Assembly (NCBI GenBank): GCA_964555935.1
Contig: CAZKUN010000032.1
Location: 1 to 52,781 of the forward strand
DNA: 52,781 bases
Reading direction: 5' to 3'
DNA from: CAZKUN01 sp964555935
GTDB taxonomy: Bacteria > Armatimonadota > Zipacnadia > Zipacnadales > VGFC01
Both the position numbers and the translations under genes were made by a program. Below the pieces are notes generated by a model. It saw only the letters and a program-made list of their open reading frames with translations. It was not told where the DNA came from and searched no databases. Of the stretch, positions 15,543 through 24,245 are shown piece by piece; position 1 is the stretch's first letter; the number at the start of each line of letters is the position of its first letter.

Positions 15543-18500
15543 TCAATCCAGGTGAAGGTAGCGAGCGACGACGCGGAACCGGCGCGGGCCGGGTTTGAGC
15601 GCGATGACCTCACCCGAGACATCGGCAGGTCGTCCATTAACTGTGGCGCGCATTGAGGCCATACCGTGGGGATGGGGGAGGCGGAGGTGTATCGATTGCC
15701 ACTCGTCGCGCGTTGGCGGGATGATGGTGGCCTCGATTCGCCCCTTGTCGATACGTGAAATCACATCGCACGTCATCTTCCCGAAGTGAGTGGGCGCATC
15801 GGCGAAGCGCACGCGAGAGCCATCCCGGAACCACGCGCGCGGCGCGCCCGCAAGCAGCTTGAGCGAGCCGTCCGCGGGAATCGCTTCGGTGACCAGCATG
15901 TTGCGGAGGTAGTGCAGTGCGACCGCGCTGGAGCATGGAACCGGGTCGCTCATGTCGGGGACCTTGTACTTTGAGCGGACGTGGAGGTCGCTGGCATAGA
16001 TGAGGTTGGTCTCGCGCGATGCAAAGGTCTCGCGGTCCATGTTGAAAGCCAGGTAGCCGTAGAAGCCCAGCAGAAACTCGTCGATCTCGCCCTCGTGTAG
16101 CTTCCCGAGCAGGTAGCCCAAGCCGTAGATACCGTCGAGACCTCCGGCGCCCGCGTCGCGGCGGAAGCGAGGCATGTTGCAGAACATCAGGTTGTCTTCG
16201 ACCATGTAGTCCGCAAGCAGGCTCCAGTGCTTCGAGCCCGGATCGAACGGGAGCAAGTCGAGCAACAGCCCCGCGAAGAGTTGGTAGTAGTCGTCGCCTA
16301 CGGGCTCAGTGGCATCAAGCCGAAGCGGCAAGAACGGCGGCTCGTGGTCGGGCTGGTAGTTGGCTTCGACTACTTCCAGCAGCAGCGTGCGGTAGTCGTC
16401 GGCGATCTTCGCGTAGCGCTCGGAGGTCTCGCTGTCGCCAAACTCGTTGAGCGCCCAAGCAGTGTCGGCCATCCCCCGCCAGCAGGCGAAGTTCGGGTAG
16501 AGCGCGTAGCACTGCAGCCCCGCGATGTCGCCGCCGTATGACCATTTCGGCAGCAAGCCCCAGTGCAGCGGGCGTGGATCGGTGGTCTGCATGGTTGTGG
16601 CGCGTTGCTCGATGGTCCACTCGGCGCACGTGCGGAGAAGGTCGAGGTGCTTGGCGAGCCATTCGCGGTCGCGGCTGAAGCGGTAGGCCTGCACGGCGTA
16701 ATGGGGCTGGAGTCCGTTGCGGTATTGCTGGTGGCGGTTGGCGTAGACCTTGTATTCGGGCACCTTGACGAGGAACTCAGGCGTCAGGTAGGTGCCATCC
16801 ATGTAGCGCTGCGCATCGCCGTAGAAGCCGCTGAAGGCGAGGGCCATCATGGCGAAGCCCTCTTCAACTCCATACAGCCCGCGGTAGTAAGCGCCGGGCT
16901 CTGAGCCGTAATACATGATGTCGCCGTCGCCGCCGATGAAGAGCTGGGTCAACACAGCGCGGTAGAGGTTTTCGACGCGGGGCTCGGGCAGGTCGATGAC
17001 CATGCCAGGCTCGAGCAACTCGTCCCAATAGGCGCGGAAATCGTCCAGGGCGTCGTCGAAGCGCGCAGCCATGTAGAGATCCGCGTCGGCGGCAGGCGTC
17101 GGAGCGTCGTGAGGTTTCTTGAACTCGACGGCGACGCTCTCCCCCGCGGGGATGGCCATCGGCACGCGGATGGTGTCTGCCGAGACTTCGGAGGTAGTCG
17201 CGAGGACGACGGCGTCGGCGGGTGCCGATCCTCCGGCGACGCGGGCCGTGAGGGATGTCTCGATGGGGGCGTCAGTGAGGTTCTCAAGTTCAACCCGGAC
17301 GAAGAGCGTGGGTTTGGTGCGGTCCGGATCGGCGTGGATGACGAAGGCGGTTTCGGTGACGCGGATGTCGCCGATTTGGCCGGAAACGATGACGCCCGGG
17401 CGCCAGCCATCAATGAGTGTTCGGGTGACGGTATCGCGGACATCGGCGAGCGCGGCCTCCTCGTCACCGATGGCGAATGAGAGCGTGTCGCGGGAGATGA
17501 GCCGACCGTCCCAGGTGGCGCCCGTCTCGTGGGCGGCGTCTTTCAGGCCGAGCAGCGTCTTCGCGGGAGACATGGAGAGCGCGAGGGTGGAAATGCTCTC
17601 GAATGAGGGCTCCCCGTCCGACGAGAGGACCTCGCGCTCGATGGCGTTGTCGGTGACAAGGTGATCGGGCCACACGTTCGGTGCGGACGGGATGTAGCGG
17701 AGGACTTCAAGGTCGGTCGGCCGGAGCGAGGACTTGGTGATGCGGGCGCGGCATGCCCGCGTGGCTGTCGGCCTGAAGGTGAACTCCAGCCGGTCGTCGC
17801 CCAGATGCTGCTCGGCATTGACGGCGATCCATGACGCGCCATTGTGGATCTCGAGGGCGACATCGCCATCGCCCGGGAGTGGCGACCCCGGGGCGAAGAC
17901 GACGGCCGCACCCTCGATGACGTGCTGGATGGGCCACTCGACTCCGAGCGTGGAGCCGTCGGAGGTATCGGTCGACGCGCCGGGCTGAGACTCGGAGAGA
18001 TGTGCGATGTTGCGCGGGAGACTCGTTGGCGTGAGGGCGGCGAACTCGGCCGCCGACAGTGTAACGGCGCCGATGACGGCGGGCGCGGCGTCGGAGGAGA
18101 GCTGAGCCGCGAACTCCTGCATCGCGAGCAATGCTCGTTCGCCGCCGCCCGCCGCGGGCTGCACGATGCGGATCGACCGGACCTCACGCGGAGCGAAGGT
18201 CAGGACGGACTGGCGCTCGGTTGGGCGGTACCAATGGCCACCCTCGGTCAGCGCGACCCAGTTCTGATCGCTGAGGTACTCAACGCGGAATGCCTTCGAC
18301 CGCCACTCGGGCTTTGACCACCATAGGTCGACCTCGTTGATGGTGATGGGCTCGTCCCAGTCGAGTCGGACCCAGTGCTCCGCATACTCGGATTCAGCCG
18401 ACACCCACGTGTTGCTGGCGTTGCCGAAGTGATCCGCGTGGTTGAATGGCACGTTCGGTTCCGCGCCCTCGGCGATCCACTTGCCGTCGGTGAGGACGCT

Positions 18501-18567
18501 GGTACCGTAGCCGCTGANNNNNNNNNNGGGCCGGCGCGGACATGGCGGCGATCAGAAGCCAGGTCAT
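15543..18567 (-). CDS. Exported six-hairpin glycosidase with N-terminal discoidin-like domain (spans assembly gap)
   Basis: About 1,000 residues. The signal peptide (MTWLLIAAMSAPA, start 18567 with GAAGGGTG upstream) is separated from the rest by the 10-N gap, so the reading frame across the gap is unknown. After the gap comes a discoidin-like domain (SGYGTSVLTDGKWIAEG..., WVRLDWDEPITINEVDLWWS), then beta-sandwich regions, then an (alpha/alpha)6-barrel from about residue 470 (NLYRAVLTQLFIGGDGD, YGVEEGFAMMALAFSGFYG, RHQQYRNGLQPHYAVQAYRF, LYPNFACWRGMADTAW) and a terminal beta domain. This is the layout of alpha-L-rhamnosidase-like and related glycosidases; I cannot fix the GH family. Co-directional with the Gfo/Idh gene just upstream, suggesting that the released sugar is oxidised by it (inference). 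Confidence 0.75.
18518..18527. other. Assembly gap (10 N)
   Basis: Ten N characters between the signal peptide and the discoidin domain of the glycosidase. Ten is a conventional filler length, so the true number of missing bases is unknown. Confidence 0.99.
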
Positions 18568-18591
18568 TGTGTGGGTCACCCTTCGATACGG

Positions 18592-18619
18592 CCGCAGGCA
18601 GGAATGCCTGCGGTACGCG
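18592..18619 (+). repeat. Hairpin with GTAC edge, class E, copy 1
   Basis: Arms CCGCAGGCA (18592-18600) and TGCCTGCGG (18605-18613), loop GGAA, then TACGCG. Minus-strand edge is GTAC rather than GTAG. Lies between the Gfo/Idh and glycosidase genes. Second copy, degraded, at 41624. Confidence 0.7.
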
Positions 18620-18636
18620 ACGGAGTCGGATGACAG

Positions 18637-19740
18637 CTAGTCGTCGAGCGTGCCGGGCGTGAGGCCGAGTGGCAGCATCGCCGGGCGCTCGCACGTGGTA
18701 GTCAGATCGACGTACGCGCTATGCGCGGAGGCATCGTGGAAGGACTCCATGATGTCGAGAACATGGAACGCCAGCGCGCCGGACGCGCGGTGCGGCCGGC
18801 CGGAGCGGATCGCGTAGGCCATGTCGGCGACGCCGATTCCGCGGTTGTTGTCGGCGTAGATGTGGCTGGGCGGCATGGTGGCCCACTCGTCCATCCCCGG
18901 TTTTCGCACGCGGACCGGGCCTCCGAAACTGTTGGCGTCGGGCACCTGCATCGTGCCCTCCGTGCCGTAGATCTCAATCGGCGGGTGGGTCGCGGCCCAC
19001 ACGTCGAAGGTGGTAGTGATCGTGCCGATCGCGCCATTGGCGAATCGCATGATGCCCGTCACGTGTGTCGCGACATCGACGTCGATCATCGTACCGCGCT
19101 TCGGTTCGCTGGTGATCGCGCGCCGCGGGAAGGTGATGGTCGCCGAGCCGGTTAGCTGGTCGACGGGGCCGAGGAGATTCACGAGCGCGGCCAGGTAATA
19201 GGGCCCCATGTCGAACATCGGGCCGCCGCCGGCCTTGTAGTAGAACTCGGGATCTGGGTGCCAGTGCTCGTGTCCGTGGCACATCATGTGGGCATTGCAG
19301 CCGATGGGCTCGCCGATCCAGCCGTCGTCGAGGACCTTGCGGGCGGTCTGGATGCTGGCGCCCATGAAGGTGTCGGGCGCGCATCCGATGAGGAGGCCTT
19401 TCTCGGCGGCGAGCTGCACGACGGGCGCGCCCTCCGCGCGAGAGACGGCGAAGGGTTTTTCCGCGTAGGTGTGTTTGCCGGCCTCGAGCGCGGCGATGGC
19501 GACCTCGGCATGAGCGCCGGGGATCGTGAGGTTGACGACGATCTCGATCTCGTCCACGGCGAGGAGTTCATCGACCGTGCAGGCTCGGGGGACGGAGAAC
19601 TCCTCGGCGCGGGCCTTGGCGCGGTCGATATCCAGGTCGGCGCACGCGACGATCTCGAGGACATCGAAGCGATCGCCGGCTGATAGGTACGACGGGCTGA
19701 TGTTGCCACATCCGATGACTCCGACTCTGGTTGTTTGCAT
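18637..19740 (-). CDS. Gfo/Idh/MocA-family oxidoreductase
   Basis: A 367-residue NAD(P)-dependent sugar or cyclitol dehydrogenase-like protein, with no signal peptide. The Rossmann motif GVIGCGNIS is at residues 7-15 and the family motif EKP in HTYAEKPFAV lies near residue 92. The C-terminal beta-sheet domain contains GGGPMFDMGPYYLAAL and the strand-loop MQVPDANSFGGP typical of the family. Substrate unknown. Same strand as the six-hairpin glycosidase (70 bp gap holding a hairpin) and downstream of the LamG hydrolase gene, so it probably handles a sugar released by them. Confidence 0.9.
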   Translation of the reverse strand: MQTTRVGVIGCGNISPSYLSAGDRFDVLEIVACADLDIDRAKARAEEFSVPRACTVDELLAVDEIEIVVNLTIPGAHAEVAIAALEAGKHTYAEKPFAVSRAEGAPVVQLAAEKGLLIGCAPDTFMGASIQTARKVLDDGWIGEPIGCNAHMMCHGHEHWHPDPEFYYKAGGGPMFDMGPYYLAALVNLLGPVDQLTGSATITFPRRAITSEPKRGTMIDVDVATHVTGIMRFANGAIGTITTTFDVWAATHPPIEIYGTEGTMQVPDANSFGGPVRVRKPGMDEWATMPPSHIYADNNRGIGVADMAYAIRSGRPHRASGALAFHVLDIMESFHDASAHSAYVDLTTTCERPAMLPLGLTPGTLDD

Positions 19741-19789
19741 GGCTTGACGAGCGGCTCCCTCGGTTGAGTGCGGTGACGGGCGGACGGCA

Positions 19790-19815
19790 GGGCGCGATAA
19801 ATCGCGCCCCTACAT
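19790..19815 (+). repeat. GTAG-type hairpin, class B, copy 2
   Basis: Arms GGGCGCGAT (19790-19798) and ATCGCGCCC (19801-19809), loop AA, then CTACATG. Forms a doublet with the class D hairpin 33 nt further on, between two minus-strand genes. Confidence 0.8.
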
Positions 19816-19842
19816 GCGGCAGCTCGGACGTACCCTTGGCGC

Positions 19843-19869
19843 CGACGATCGAGACGATCGTCGTACGGG
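19843..19869 (+). repeat. Hairpin with GTAC edge, class D, copy 1
   Basis: Arms CGACGATCG (19843-19851) and CGATCGTCG (19855-19863), loop AGA, then TACGGG. Differs at one loop base from the two copies that flank the RAYT gene. Second half of a doublet with the class B hairpin. Confidence 0.8.
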
Positions 19870-19882
19870 TTCGCGGACGGCG

Positions 19883-22795
19883 TCACGGCCCGGCGGAGAC
19901 GCCGGTCAGCCAGATGAAGCGCCAGTCCTGGCCTGGCATGGATAGAGTGAGGACAGCGTCCCGAAACGGGATCTCGGCATCTGTGATGGCGTCCCGAGCC
20001 GATGCGTCGTCGGCGAACTGCAGGCCGTTCAACGCAATGTGACAGTCGGCCTTCTCCGCAGACAGGTTTGACACGATGAACAGCGCTCGATTGTCCGGGT
20101 GAAGCCAGAAACTCGCGTAGCATCCCTCGGGCGAGACCGTCGCGTGGTCCGCATTCTTCCAGTAGGGCAACCACTCGGATTCCGCGACACCAAACTCCTC
20201 GCGAAGGTCCCAGACGGACGCGAGCCAGTCGAGGTCTGGCAGCTTCTCCGGCCGGGTGGGGACATCGTGCAAGAACGCGATCGCCTGGCACTGTCGCGTG
20301 CCGCCGAGGACGTAATACAGCAGGTCCGCCGGCGTGCCCCAGTTGTAGCCCATGAACTCCGTGCGGAAGCGATCGAGGGGGAGGCCTTCGACCTTGACTT
20401 TGGGCCCTCGCCCAAGCTGCTCGCCGTTCCAGTAGCTGGTTGAGAACGCGAGCGCTCCGGCGTGCATCGCGTCGTAGACATGGAGATCGACGATGCCGTC
20501 GGGTTTGCGCGATTTCACGACGGTGTAGATGCGCTTGAACGTCTCGCGGACGTCGAAGATGGGGTATGTGGCGACCTTAGTGCCGTCGAAACTCGTCGCG
20601 CCGCACCCATGGAGCGGATTGTCGCAAGCCCAGGGGATGCTGGTCGAATCGAGGTACACGCCGTCGGCGTCGTAGTCGTCGATGAGGTGGGCGATGCCAT
20701 CAACCAGGAAGTCCTGCCACGCGCTGCGTTGGCAGACGATGTGGGTCATCTGGGACTCTAGCCCGGGCAGTCGGTCGATTGGGTAGGGGACGGTAGGGAC
20801 CTTCTTCATCTCATCGATGAAGGCGGGCGCTTCCGGGGCGACCTCGGATAGCAGGAAGCCGCCCACGTAGGGCACGACTTTCATCTCGTGATCGTGACAT
20901 TGCTCGACGAAAGACCGGAACTCGCCCTCGTGGCCGAGAGGCAAGGGGTAGCTGAAGGCATCCCACATGCGGAGCATGAGCATGGCGCGGGAACCCTTGT
21001 CCCGGAAGTGCTCAAGGGCGGGCTTGCCGTCGACTTCTTTGCCGCCGATATCGAGGGAGAAGCCGTACCAGGGATTCCGGACGATGCGTTCATCCCAGAC
21101 CGTGCGGGTCATCGGCTTGCTGGGCGTGGCGTGGAAACCGAAGGTGTAGGTCAGCTCGTCGCCCCGGTCGAGGGAGACCTCGCGATCGACGAGGGTCAGG
21201 CGGAGGAGCGTCACATCGTCCTGGCGGAGGACCTGGATGGCTTTGGATGTGTCGTCGAGGAGCCAGTTGCAGGATGATTCGCAGAGCCACTGAAGCCCGC
21301 GCTCCTCATCTCCGAGCCAGACGATGGGCTGGAAGGCGGATGAGTAGTCCTCGGTGAGGGCGCCGGATTTGACGGCCTCCCACGTGTAGATGAGCTTGGC
21401 GTGTTCGGGTGTTAGTGGGATGTCGAAGATCAGCCCGGTGAGTTGGGTGGCCTTGGTCGCGCGGAGCGACCAGTCGAACCTGATGAGGCCGTCGTATTCG
21501 ATCTCAGTGAGGGACGTGAGGCGCCAAGCATCGGCCGTCGCCTGTTGGGAGAGGGCCACGCGGGCCGGCGATTCACCTCGTATCTTCGGGCCAGCGGGCT
21601 GGAGTGAGACGCCACCCTCAGGAGTGGCGACGGACAGGCTGATCGGTCCAGCTAGCATGGGTTCGTCGCGGCTCATGATGGCCGATACGAACGGGCCTGG
21701 GCCGAACGTGTAGGTGCGGCCCCATGGCGAGACGGACACGGACTTGCCGGTCTTCGCCATGACGAGACGGGTGAACGGCGTAAGCACATCATCGGAGGCG
21801 CCGGCCTTGGATTCGAACCACCCGGGCGGCTCGGGATAGTTGACCGCCGTCGCGGCGATCTCGCGCCCGTGCATGGCGGCGGTGAGCCGATAGTCGCCCG
21901 GCTGCAGCCCCATCGTGGGGATGATCGCGCTCGCGTTCCAGCGATCGGCATCCGGGCGGGTCTCCTCGATCGCGCCACGGACCGTTTTGACGGGATCGCC
22001 GCCCGCTGCCGGCGTGAGGCTGAAGGTGACGGTCTGCGCATCAGGTGGGGAATCAGTCACCAGGTCGACCAGCACGCGGGCGCGAGAGATGTTGAGTTTG
22101 GGCGTCAGCACTGCGAGCGGCTCCGATGGCCCGGCGAGGCCGGCGTGTTCAGCGACGACTGACTCGGGGACGGCGCGGTTCCAGAGCCAGACCTCGTCGA
22201 TATCGCCCTCGAAGTGGCCGGCGAACCATCCGCCGATGCGGCGCGGCCCGCCCTTGGTCTTTGAGATCGGCAACTCAAGCGGGCCGACCTCGACGCGCGC
22301 CCCGTCGATGTACAGGTAGTAGCGCGGGTACTCGCAGATGAGCGCGATGTGGTGCCACTCGTGGTCATCGAGACGCTCGGCGCTGGTGAGGATGACGCCG
22401 TAGCGCGAGCCGTCAGCCTGCTCAAAGCGGAGCTTGCCTCGGTCGATGCGGAGGTTCCAATTGCGGTTGATCGTCAACCCGGCGGCGTCACCGAAGATCA
22501 TCCGGTTGCGCTCGTCCGTGCGGTCCGCGCGGAGCCAGGCCTCGATGGTGAGATCGCCCTCGAGAACGAAGGCGGGATCGCTGCCGCAATCAACGAAATC
22601 GTTCTCGCCATCGAATCGCAGGGCCTTGCCGCGTGGCGAGTCGATCGGAACGGCTCCATGGACCTTCGCATCGAGCCCGTTGCCCGAGGAATCGGCGGCG
22701 ATGGCGCCCGTGACTTCGTCGAAGGTGTAGTGGGCGACTAGGCCGGGCTGGGCGGGGGCGTGAACTGGGAGAATGGCGAGGATGGCGAGTAGCAT
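19883..22795 (-). CDS. Exported LamG-domain protein with glycoside hydrolase-like TIM barrel
   Basis: A 970-residue secreted protein. Signal peptide MLLAILAILPVHAPAQ; start 22795 has CGGAG six bases upstream, whereas the frame open further upstream runs antisense through the next gene and is spurious. Residues 20-210 form a LamG/concanavalin domain (LVAHYTFDEVTG, DFVDCGSDPAFVLEGDLTIEAWLRAD, IGGWFAGHFEGDIDEVWLWN). A beta-sandwich follows, then a barrel with WLGDEERGLQWLCESSCNW and DADGVYLDSTSIPWACDNP, which resembles DUF6067/GH123-like hydrolases. The exact family and catalytic acids are not certain. Divergent from the Gfo/Idh gene at 22997; on the minus strand it precedes another Gfo/Idh and a glycosidase. 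Confidence 0.75.
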   Translation of the reverse strand: MLLAILAILPVHAPAQPGLVAHYTFDEVTGAIAADSSGNGLDAKVHGAVPIDSPRGKALRFDGENDFVDCGSDPAFVLEGDLTIEAWLRADRTDERNRMIFGDAAGLTINRNWNLRIDRGKLRFEQADGSRYGVILTSAERLDDHEWHHIALICEYPRYYLYIDGARVEVGPLELPISKTKGGPRRIGGWFAGHFEGDIDEVWLWNRAVPESVVAEHAGLAGPSEPLAVLTPKLNISRARVLVDLVTDSPPDAQTVTFSLTPAAGGDPVKTVRGAIEETRPDADRWNASAIIPTMGLQPGDYRLTAAMHGREIAATAVNYPEPPGWFESKAGASDDVLTPFTRLVMAKTGKSVSVSPWGRTYTFGPGPFVSAIMSRDEPMLAGPISLSVATPEGGVSLQPAGPKIRGESPARVALSQQATADAWRLTSLTEIEYDGLIRFDWSLRATKATQLTGLIFDIPLTPEHAKLIYTWEAVKSGALTEDYSSAFQPIVWLGDEERGLQWLCESSCNWLLDDTSKAIQVLRQDDVTLLRLTLVDREVSLDRGDELTYTFGFHATPSKPMTRTVWDERIVRNPWYGFSLDIGGKEVDGKPALEHFRDKGSRAMLMLRMWDAFSYPLPLGHEGEFRSFVEQCHDHEMKVVPYVGGFLLSEVAPEAPAFIDEMKKVPTVPYPIDRLPGLESQMTHIVCQRSAWQDFLVDGIAHLIDDYDADGVYLDSTSIPWACDNPLHGCGATSFDGTKVATYPIFDVRETFKRIYTVVKSRKPDGIVDLHVYDAMHAGALAFSTSYWNGEQLGRGPKVKVEGLPLDRFRTEFMGYNWGTPADLLYYVLGGTRQCQAIAFLHDVPTRPEKLPDLDWLASVWDLREEFGVAESEWLPYWKNADHATVSPEGCYASFWLHPDNRALFIVSNLSAEKADCHIALNGLQFADDASARDAITDAEIPFRDAVLTLSMPGQDWRFIWLTGVSAGP

Positions 22796-22819
22796 GGGTG
22801 GCTCCGAGACGACGGCGAT

Positions 22820-22837
22820 GCGGACGAGGGCGCCCGC
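22820..22837 (+). repeat. Hairpin class I, copy 1
   Basis: Imperfect arms GCGGACG (22820-22826) and CGCCCGC (22831-22837), one mismatch, followed by GCTCCGGTGAC. No TAC edge. Always seen paired with another class: here with class C 15 nt further on. Copy 2 at 24180. Confidence 0.55.
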
Positions 22838-22852
22838 GCTCCGGTGACTGCG

Positions 22853-22878
22853 TCGGATCTGGAGATCCGACCTACGAC
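22853..22878 (+). repeat. GTAG-type hairpin, class C, copy 3
   Basis: Arms TCGGATCT (22853-22860) and AGATCCGA (22863-22870), loop GG, then CCTACGACGG. In the divergent region between the LamG hydrolase and Gfo/Idh genes, so it may lie in a promoter or leader. Confidence 0.8.
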
Positions 22879-22996
22879 GGCTACGGCTTCGATATCCTCC
22901 GCCCATACCCCTTCGTGGGGTCGGGCACGAGGAGATTGGTGTGGGCGGCGGAACATACCGTGCGTCTGCTCTGAGATATGGGACTAGGGGGAAGTC

Positions 22997-24166
22997 ATGG
23001 ATAAGCTGAAGGTCGGCGTGTTGGGCTTGCGGCGCGGGATCACGCATCTGAACAACTTCCTGCATGTGGATGAGGCGGTGGTGATTGGGGCCGCGGATCG
23101 CATCCCGGCCAGGCGAGAGCGGGCGGCCGAGGTGTCGAAAGATGCGGACGTGAAGATCGTCGAGGAGTTTGATGACCTGCTGGCGATGCAGCCGGATGCG
23201 GTGGTGATCGCGAGCAACGGCAAGCTGCAAGTCGAGCACTGCTGCCAGGCGATGGAGGCGGGATGTCACGTGCTGAGCGAGGTGCCCGGCGCGGACACGG
23301 AGGACGAACTCGTCCGCCTGCGAGACTGCGTCGAGACGACCGGGAAGACCTACATGTTCGCCGAGAACATGTGCTTTCTGGACTTCATCCGGTACTGGCG
23401 CAAATGGCTGCTGGACGGGCGCATGGGTGAGGTGACGCTGGCGGAGGCGGAGTACCTGCACTATCTCCCCGCGACCCTGACGACGCCGGATGGGACGGTG
23501 ATGACCCCGTCGCAGGCGAAGGCCGAAGGGCGCGTCGACACGGCGCCCGTGTGGCGGGCGGATCAGCCGCCGATCCAGTATTTGACGCATGATTTGGGGC
23601 CGATCCTTGAGGTGATCGACGATCGCGCTGTCAACGTCTCGTGCAAGAGCGCGCCGTGGCGCTGCGAGGAAACGCCGCTGCGGTCGGACGGACAATTCGC
23701 GTTATTTGAGACCGCGAAGGGCACGCTGATTCGAGTGCTGGTGACGCTGAGCACGCGGCGCCCGAGCGAACATCGGTACCGGCTGTTTGGGACGAAGGGG
23801 GCGGCGGAGTGGTTCAGCTACGAGGGCTACTGCCGACTCTTCGACAAGGACCGCGAGGAGAGCGAGGGCTGGCAGAAGGTCGATATCGGACTGGCGGCGA
23901 GGGATGACGATACATCAACAGGTCACGGTGGCACAGACCTGAAGCTGGCGCGGTGTTTCGCTAACACCGTGCTTGAGGGCAAACCATCGCCGATGGATGT
24001 CTACCGGGCGATCGAATACTGCCTTCCGGGGATCATCGCGAACGAGTCGGCGAAACTTGGCGGCGCGCCGTTGCCGATCCCGGACCTGCGACGGAAGCCG
24101 TATGAGACGACGCGGCTCTGGGACGCGGTGGGGTTGCCGGAGGCGGATCCGAGTTTGGAGGAGTGA
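22997..24166 (+). CDS. Gfo/Idh/MocA-like protein with altered cofactor and catalytic motifs
   Basis: A 389-residue protein with the overall Gfo/Idh fold: N-terminal Rossmann domain (KLKVGVLGL at the start) and a C-terminal beta-sheet domain (HRYRLFGTKGAAEWFSYEG). Two features are unusual. The glycine-rich loop is GVLGLRRGIT instead of GxGxxG, and the EKP motif is replaced by EVP in HVLSEVPGAD, so the usual lysine is missing. It may have a different activity or bind rather than oxidise. The start at 22997 has AGGGGGAAG upstream. No signal peptide. It stands alone on the plus strand between two minus-strand genes, so it has its own promoter in 22796-22996. Confidence 0.85.
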   Translation: MDKLKVGVLGLRRGITHLNNFLHVDEAVVIGAADRIPARRERAAEVSKDADVKIVEEFDDLLAMQPDAVVIASNGKLQVEHCCQAMEAGCHVLSEVPGADTEDELVRLRDCVETTGKTYMFAENMCFLDFIRYWRKWLLDGRMGEVTLAEAEYLHYLPATLTTPDGTVMTPSQAKAEGRVDTAPVWRADQPPIQYLTHDLGPILEVIDDRAVNVSCKSAPWRCEETPLRSDGQFALFETAKGTLIRVLVTLSTRRPSEHRYRLFGTKGAAEWFSYEGYCRLFDKDREESEGWQKVDIGLAARDDDTSTGHGGTDLKLARCFANTVLEGKPSPMDVYRAIEYCLPGIIANESAKLGGAPLPIPDLRRKPYETTRLWDAVGLPEADPSLEE

Positions 24167-24179
24167 CGGCGACGGCAGT

Positions 24180-24197
24180 GCGGACGAGGGCGTCCGC
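24180..24197 (+). repeat. Hairpin class I, copy 2
   Basis: Arms GCGGACG (24180-24186) and CGTCCGC (24191-24197), loop AGGG, followed by GCTCCAGTGAC as in copy 1. First half of a doublet with class B between converging genes. Confidence 0.6.
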
Positions 24198-24219
24198 GCT
24201 CCAGTGACGGCGGACAGCA

Positions 24220-24245
24220 GGGCGCGATTCATCGCGCCCCTACGC
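24220..24245 (+). repeat. GTAG-type hairpin, class B, copy 3
   Basis: Arms GGGCGCGAT (24220-24228) and ATCGCGCCC (24231-24239), loop TC, then CTACGCG. Its CTA (24240-24242) is the stop codon TAG of the minus-strand hydrolase gene. Confidence 0.85.

Noticed and set aside
22796..23695. 300-codon N-terminal extension of the LamG hydrolase
   Set aside because: The extension runs antisense through the Gfo/Idh gene and a class C hairpin, while an ATG with GGAG and a clear signal peptide is present at 22795.
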